The notes beneath the pieces are model-generated. The model saw only the letters and a program-made list of their open reading frames with translations, searched no databases and was not told the DNA's origin. Made by a program: the position numbers and the translations under genes. Source: Nitrospira sp. (lineage in GTDB: Bacteria; Nitrospirota; Nitrospiria; Nitrospirales; Nitrospiraceae). From it: a DNA stretch of 10,045 nucleotides. The stretch spans positions 1 to 10,045 of the forward strand of contig JACOEF010000240.1 in NCBI GenBank assembly GCA_024998705.1, written 5' to 3'. Positions within the stretch are counted from its first letter, which is position 1. Each line of letters opens with the position of its first letter. Of the stretch, positions 6,023 through 10,045 are shown one piece after another.

Positions 6023-7281
6023 TGGCTGAAATTGCGATCTCCGCCCGGCATGTCAGCAAGCAATACGTGATTGCAGCGGTCAACCACGATACCCTGCGTG
6101 ATCGGTTCGCCCATGCGTGTCGATCCGTGTTCGGGGAGCCGGCCACGAGTGAGGAAGGGCCGCGGACCTTCCATGCGTTGAATGATGTGTCGTTTGAGGT
6201 GACCGAAGGAGAGGTGTTGGGAATTATCGGGCACAACGGTGCCGGAAAAAGCACGTTATTGAAAGTGCTCTCACGGATTACGGAGCCGAGCGGCGGTGAA
6301 ATCGACATCTACGGGCGGGTGACCTCGCTGCTTGAGGTCGGCACAGGATTTCACGCCGAGCTGACGGGGCGGGAAAATATTTATCTGAACGCAGCCATGC
6401 TCGGGATGCGTAAGGTCGATATCGATCGCCGACTTGAAGAAATCGTCGAATTTTCAGGCACGCAACAGTTTATCGATACCCCGGTGAAACGATACTCCAG
6501 CGGTATGTATGTGCGATTGGCGTTTTCCGTCGCAGCCCATTTGGATCCCGAGATTTTGATCGTCGACGAGGTGTTGTCGGTGGGCGACGGTGCGTTTCAG
6601 AAGAAATGTTTGGGGAAGATGGATGAGGTCCGGCGTGATGGGCGAACCGTCATCCTGGTCAGTCACGACCTGCCGGTAGTGGCCAACTTGTGCCAGCGCG
6701 CCATTTTGCTGCGTCGGGGCAATATTGTGGGCGACGGTCGTCCGCAGCAGATCATTGAACAGTATATGAGCGAGGCCTTCACGGGGGGCGAGGCATCATT
6801 AGCCGACCGCACCGATCGTTATACGAAGCACGAGTTGATGGTGCAGGCCATCGGTTTCCTCAATGAGAAGCTGGAACCGGTACAGCCCGCCTTGTCCGGA
6901 CAACATCTCGTGGTGCGTGTGCACTATGCCTGTCACGTTCGGAAGGTGTTCGAGAATATGCGAGTCATGGTCGTCCTGAACCGTGACGAACGCACCGCCT
7001 GCATTCTCTCAACGGACGTTGTCGACCGGCAGCCTCTCACGCTCGAAGGGACCGGGTTTGTCGATTTCCATATCCCCCACCTTCCGCTCTGTGGCGGCCG
7101 CTATTTCCTGCACGTGGCGATTGAAAACGATACGCTCACGCAGGATTGGGTTCAGTATGCGGCGGAGTTGCAAGTCCTGGATGGCGATTATTATGGGACC
7201 GGGAAAATGTATCCCCATGATGGGTGGCGGGGGAAGGGCATGTTTGTGGATCATAGCTGGAAATTAGAACGGGTCGACTGA
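6022..7281 (+). CDS. wzt: Polysaccharide export ABC transporter ATPase with C-terminal glycan-binding domain (Wzt-like)
   Basis: The 419-residue ATPase that powers the adjoining permease. Its nucleotide-binding domain covers about 1-250: Walker A GHNGAGKST (70-78), LLEVGTGFHAELTGREN (103-119; typical of the Wzt/TagH branch), signature YSSGMYVRLAF (158-168), Walker B ILIVDEVLSVGD (178-189; Glu183 catalytic) and the H-loop His215. An insert at about 20-50 before the first core strand is usual in this branch. Residues about 265-419 match the Wzt C-terminal domain, a beta-sandwich that in studied O-antigen systems binds a terminal modification on the finished glycan and so couples chain ending to export. 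The block GDYYGTGKMYPHDGW (388-402) near the end is typical. ATG 6022 overlaps the permease stop by one base and begins MAEIAISARHVSKQY, the expected N-terminus; the frame continues upstream to 5890 but this would lie inside the permease gene. The glycan recognised is unknown. Confidence 0.95.
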   Translation: MAEIAISARHVSKQYVIAAVNHDTLRDRFAHACRSVFGEPATSEEGPRTFHALNDVSFEVTEGEVLGIIGHNGAGKSTLLKVLSRITEPSGGEIDIYGRVTSLLEVGTGFHAELTGRENIYLNAAMLGMRKVDIDRRLEEIVEFSGTQQFIDTPVKRYSSGMYVRLAFSVAAHLDPEILIVDEVLSVGDGAFQKKCLGKMDEVRRDGRTVILVSHDLPVVANLCQRAILLRRGNIVGDGRPQQIIEQYMSEAFTGGEASLADRTDRYTKHELMVQAIGFLNEKLEPVQPALSGQHLVVRVHYACHVRKVFENMRVMVVLNRDERTACILSTDVVDRQPLTLEGTGFVDFHIPHLPLCGGRYFLHVAIENDTLTQDWVQYAAELQVLDGDYYGTGKMYPHDGWRGKGMFVDHSWKLERVD

Positions 7282-7347
7282 GTGCCGTCTCGATTTCCCG
7301 TGCCCGCCTGTCTGTGCGAATCCTCCAAATCGTCTTTCCCTCTTCGT

Positions 7348-7362
7348 TGAACGTCTCGTTCA
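7348..7362 (+). repeat. Perfect 6-bp hairpin downstream of the ATPase gene
   Basis: TGAACG (7348-7353), loop TCT, CGTTCA (7357-7362), extendable by G-T pairs. It lies 67 bases after the ATPase stop. It could protect the 3' end of the operon transcript or assist termination, but there is no following T-run. Confidence 0.35.
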
Positions 7363-7371
7363 GTTGCTCCC

Positions 7372-7401
7372 ACACGAAACAGCGAGCGCGGCCTGTCGTG
7401 T
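7372..7401 (+). repeat. Bulged 9-bp hairpin downstream of the ATPase gene
   Basis: ACACG (7372-7376) pairs with CGTGT (7397-7401), and after a two-base AA bulge ACAG (7379-7382) pairs with CTGT (7393-7396), leaving a ten-base GC-rich loop. It follows the previous hairpin by nine bases. No T-run follows. Function unknown. Confidence 0.35.
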
Positions 7402-7420
7402 TCCATCCCACTGCCCAAGC

Positions 7421-7469
7421 GCCCACCCGTGACATGCCCGAGGCATCTCGCGTGGGCTGCACGGCCGTG
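7421..7469 (+). repeat. Nested inverted repeat plus a 10-bp palindrome
   Basis: GCCCAC (7421-7426) and GTGGGC (7452-7457) enclose a second perfect stem, ATGCC-CGA-GGCAT (7434-7446). Three bases after the outer stem lies the palindrome CACGGCCGTG (7460-7469). The nested stems could form a structured RNA element, and the palindrome could be a dimeric regulator site; neither is matched to a known family. Confidence 0.4.
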
Positions 7470-7607
7470 GGTAGTTCTCAACGGACCTGCTCATAGGGCC
7501 ATACTAGGGCCGATTGCCCGGGTTTACCTCCCTGAGACATGGGCGTATCTTACGGGAAACTTTTCCGAAAATATCACGCATGGCTGAGCCCTTCTTGCGA
7601 AATGCTT

Positions 7608-7613
7608 GAGGAG
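7608..7613 (+). promoter_or_regulatory. Ribosome-binding site of the sensor kinase gene
   Basis: GAGGAG lies 11 bases before ATG 7625. An in-frame TGA at 7607-7609 closes the frame just upstream, so ATG 7625 is the first possible start of this long open frame. Confidence 0.6.
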
Positions 7614-7624
7614 ACGATTCGAGG

Positions 7625-10045
7625 ATGCTCTCCGTAATTTGCCTCATGACTCTCGGCGTCTTTCTCCTGGACGTGGCGACTCCGCTTGGTCACGTGATCT
7701 GGCTCCTCTACCTGCTCCCGCTCTGGATCAGTTCTAGTCTGGCCTGGCCTGAAGCTCCCGTGCGATATGCCTCCGTGTGTACGATCCTGCTCGCAGCGGG
7801 GGTGTGGCTCGCGCGTCCCGGTGTCGATCTGCCCATGGTGCTGTTCAATCGTGCCTTGGGAGCCTCGATGATTTGGGGCGCGGCCTCTCTACTGTCGCAG
7901 CGGCGAAAGGCGGAGGCCGCGCTCCGTGCAGCCAATAGTCGTTTGGAGCTGCAAGTCGCAGAGCAAACGCAGAACCTGCTAGCGGCCAATCATCGGCTCA
8001 CTGCCCAATTAGCCGAGCAACAGGCGATCGAGGTCGCGTTGCGCGAAAGTCGTCAGCGGTTCGAGCTTGCCGTAGAAGGTGCGGACGTGGGGGTCTGGGA
8101 GTGGGATCTGCAAGCGCAGACGGCCTACTACTCACCGCGCTGGAAAAGCCAGCTTGGATGCCACGACTCAGAGATCGGGGCGACGGTCGCCGACTGGGAG
8201 GCGCGTCTCCATCCCGATGATCGTGCGCAGGCGTTAGCGACGGTGAGGTTGTTTCAGGACGGGTATATCAAACAGTACCGCTTGGACCATCGACTCAGGC
8301 ATCACGACGGATCTTATCGGTGGATCTCTGCGCTCGGGACAGGGATGTATGATGGGCAGGGACGGATGGTTCGAATGACGGGCATTCATCTGGATGTCAC
8401 GGCGCGACAGCATGCCGAGGAAGCGAGAGGAGAGAGCGAAGCGCGATACCGTGCGTTGGTCGAACAGGCCGGCGACATTATTTATCGAACCGATGCCGCC
8501 GGGAAGGTCACCTACTGTAATCCTACCTCACTTCGTGTCCTGGGCTACCTCCCGGATGAATTACTCGGACGCCACTACCTGGAGATCGTTCTGCCGCAGT
8601 ACCGCCCGGAGGTCGCGCGGTTCTATGGGCGCCAGTTTATCCGCCGAACATCGCGCACGGTCTATGAGTTGCCGGTGGCCACCAAGGACGGCCGGGACGT
8701 GTGGTTGGGGCAACATACGCAGCTCCTCATGGAGGGGGACAACATCAGCGGTTTCCAAGTGGTGGCGCGCGATATCACCGAACGGAAACGCGTGGAGCAG
8801 GCATTGCGCGAAAGCGAAGAACGGTTCTCCAAGGCTTTTCAGAGCAGTCCCGCCGGAATGACGATCAGCCGTCTGGAAGATGGCCGGGTCATCGATGTCA
8901 ATGAGGCCTTCGCGCGGATCTCTGGTTTTTCACGCGACGAGCTGATCGGCAGGTCCTCGCTCGACATCGGAATCTGGGTCAATCCGGAGGATCGTCGACA
9001 GCTGGCGGAGACGCTGCAGCGAGAGGGGTTTCTGCGACATCTCGAGCAAGCCTACCGTACGAAATCCGGCGAGGTTCGGCACGGGCTGTTTAATGTTGAG
9101 CCGGTCCGCATCGGTCAGGAGACCTATCTGCTCACCCTCGTGCTGGATATTACGAGGCGCACTGAGGCGGAGGCGGCATTACGTCGCAGTCAATCTGTGC
9201 TCCAAGCGCATCAACAGGCATTGATGCGCTTGACCAAGAGCCAACATATCGGCTCCGGTGACTGGCGGGCGGCGCTCGAAGAGCTGATGCAGACATCGTC
9301 GGCGGCGCTTGGCGTGGACCGGGCGAGTGTGTGGCTGTTGGACCGGACCGGGTCGGTGCTGGAGTGTGTCGAGCTGTACGAACAGGGGCCGGCGAGGCAT
9401 TCGCGGGGACAATATCTGAATGTGGCCGAGTACCCGCGCTACTTTGCCGAACTTCTTCAGGAACAAGTGGTTGATGCCTATGATGTCTTCGGCGACCTAC
9501 GGACGAGTGAGTTGGTGCAGCCCTATCTCCGAGCCCTGGGGGTCACCTCGTTGTTGGACGTGCCCATTTTCTTTGGCGGTCGATTGGCCGGGGTGGTCTG
9601 TCACGAGCGCATCGGAGTCCCGTGCAAGTGGACGACGGAGGAGGTGCAGTTTGCCACGTCCGTTGGGAATTTGGTGACCCTGGCTTACGAGTCGAAGCAG
9701 CGGCTGGAAGCCGAAAATGCCCTCCTGACGGCCAAGGAGGCGGCCGAGTTCGCCAACCGAGCCAAGAGTGACTTTCTGGCAACGATGAGCCATGAGATCC
9801 GGACGCCGATGAACGCCATCGTGGGCATGGCGGATCTGCTGTCGGAAACCCCCTTGAATGAAGACCAGCGCGAGTACGTGCAGATTTTTCGCGATGCCGG
9901 GAGCAACCTGCTGAGCTTGATCAACGATGTCCTCGACTTGTCGAAGATTGAAGCCGGTCATCTGGACTTGGATGTGGTGGATTTCGACCTCAGTGACCTG
10001 GTCCAGCGGGCAGCCGAACTGGTCGCGGTTCGCGCCAGCGAGAAA
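7625..10045 (+). CDS. Membrane-anchored PAS/GAF sensor histidine kinase, 3'-truncated by window edge
   Basis: The frame is open for 807 codons to the window end with no stop. The N-terminus is hydrophobic (about 1-40 and 48-92, probably two to four membrane segments), followed by a coiled coil (about 92-142). Then come three PAS domains: about 143-262 (PAS_3-like, with HPDDR at 196-200 and HDGSYRWISALG at 227-238), 272-388 (ending ARDITERKRVEQAL) and 396-512 (ending LDITRRTEAEAAL). A GAF domain follows at about 540-690 (VDRASVWLLDRTGSVLECV, 564-582). The HisKA dimerisation and phosphoacceptor domain starts near 712, with the H-box SDFLATMSHEIRTPMN (715-730) and the phosphorylated histidine predicted at 723. 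LINDVLDLSKIEAG (765-778) completes the helical hairpin. The ATPase domain, and possible receiver or Hpt domains, would lie beyond the window; this H-box type is common in hybrid kinases. The ligand is unknown. A 343-base gap suggests its own promoter. Confidence 0.95.
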   Translation, partial: MLSVICLMTLGVFLLDVATPLGHVIWLLYLLPLWISSSLAWPEAPVRYASVCTILLAAGVWLARPGVDLPMVLFNRALGASMIWGAASLLSQRRKAEAALRAANSRLELQVAEQTQNLLAANHRLTAQLAEQQAIEVALRESRQRFELAVEGADVGVWEWDLQAQTAYYSPRWKSQLGCHDSEIGATVADWEARLHPDDRAQALATVRLFQDGYIKQYRLDHRLRHHDGSYRWISALGTGMYDGQGRMVRMTGIHLDVTARQHAEEARGESEARYRALVEQAGDIIYRTDAAGKVTYCNPTSLRVLGYLPDELLGRHYLEIVLPQYRPEVARFYGRQFIRRTSRTVYELPVATKDGRDVWLGQHTQLLMEGDNISGFQVVARDITERKRVEQALRESEERFSKAFQSSPAGMTISRLEDGRVIDVNEAFARISGFSRDELIGRSSLDIGIWVNPEDRRQLAETLQREGFLRHLEQAYRTKSGEVRHGLFNVEPVRIGQETYLLTLVLDITRRTEAEAALRRSQSVLQAHQQALMRLTKSQHIGSGDWRAALEELMQTSSAALGVDRASVWLLDRTGSVLECVELYEQGPARHSRGQYLNVAEYPRYFAELLQEQVVDAYDVFGDLRTSELVQPYLRALGVTSLLDVPIFFGGRLAGVVCHERIGVPCKWTTEEVQFATSVGNLVTLAYESKQRLEAENALLTAKEAAEFANRAKSDFLATMSHEIRTPMNAIVGMADLLSETPLNEDQREYVQIFRDAGSNLLSLINDVLDLSKIEAGHLDLDVVDFDLSDLVQRAAELVAVRASEK

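Larger units (their letters stand above)
7282..7624. other. Intergenic region with nested inverted repeats
   Basis: No convincing gene is visible; a 60-codon open frame at 7314-7496 has no ribosome-binding site and no recognisable protein features. The stretch from 7348 to 7469 is dense in short inverted repeats, listed separately. A second inverted repeat GGAAA-CT-TTTCC lies near 7555-7566, and AGGGCC occurs twice near 7495-7516. No hairpin is followed by a T-run, so no clear intrinsic terminator for the glycan operon is seen. The promoter of the kinase gene should lie in the last 100 bases, where the sequence becomes A/T-richer (about 7557-7574), but no box pair with good spacing could be found. 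Confidence 0.5.

Noticed and set aside
7314..7496. 60-codon plus-strand open frame in the gap after the ATPase gene
   Set aside because: No ribosome-binding site, no hydrophobic or conserved pattern, and it overlaps the inverted-repeat cluster.
7282..7624. Cyclic-di-GMP or other known riboswitch before the kinase gene
   Set aside because: The conserved core sequences of the riboswitch classes I know were not found; only simple inverted repeats are present.
1..10045. CRISPR array, insertion sequence, integrase, phage or defence genes
   Set aside because: No regularly spaced repeats, no transposase or recombinase motifs and no terminal inverted repeats were seen; the coding content is fully explained by glycan and signalling genes.

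Overview
The window is a chromosomal stretch of a moderately GC-rich Gram-negative-type bacterium. Every recognisable gene is on the + strand. Gene style and content (a compact exopolysaccharide/O-antigen cluster next to a long multi-PAS/GAF histidine kinase) fit a Nitrospira-like member of Nitrospirota, but no taxonomic marker is present, so this assignment is inference only.

Layout: (1) 2-976 is the 3' part of a Gfo/Idh/MocA-type NAD(P)-dependent sugar oxidoreductase whose start lies outside the window. (2) 977-1324 is a 348-base gap with several short inverted repeats and no convincing gene. It probably holds the promoter and leader of the next operon. (3) 1325-7281 is a tight six-gene run: two family-2 glycosyltransferases, a NodB-type polysaccharide deacetylase, a DUF5672 protein (predicted glycosyltransferase-like), an ABC-2 polysaccharide export permease (Wzm type) and its ATPase with a C-terminal glycan-recognition domain (Wzt type). 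Gaps inside the run are 36, 16, 10, 10 and -1 bases, so it is very likely one transcription unit. (4) 7282-7624 is a 343-base gap with nested inverted repeats and no convincing gene. (5) 7625 to the window end is the N-terminal 807 codons of a membrane-anchored sensor histidine kinase (PAS-PAS-PAS-GAF-HisKA); its ATPase domain lies beyond the window.

Working model (inference): the oxidoreductase and glycosyltransferases supply and assemble a surface glycan on a lipid carrier at the inner face of the membrane. The deacetylase, which shows no export signal, removes acetyl groups from that glycan or a precursor in the cytoplasm. The Wzm/Wzt transporter exports the product, with the Wzt C-terminal domain possibly reading a terminal modification. 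The histidine kinase is probably a separate unit. No mobile element, CRISPR array, tRNA or rRNA was seen. The components belong to known families. The least understood parts are the DUF5672 protein, the C-terminal region of the first glycosyltransferase and the apparently cytosolic deacetylase.
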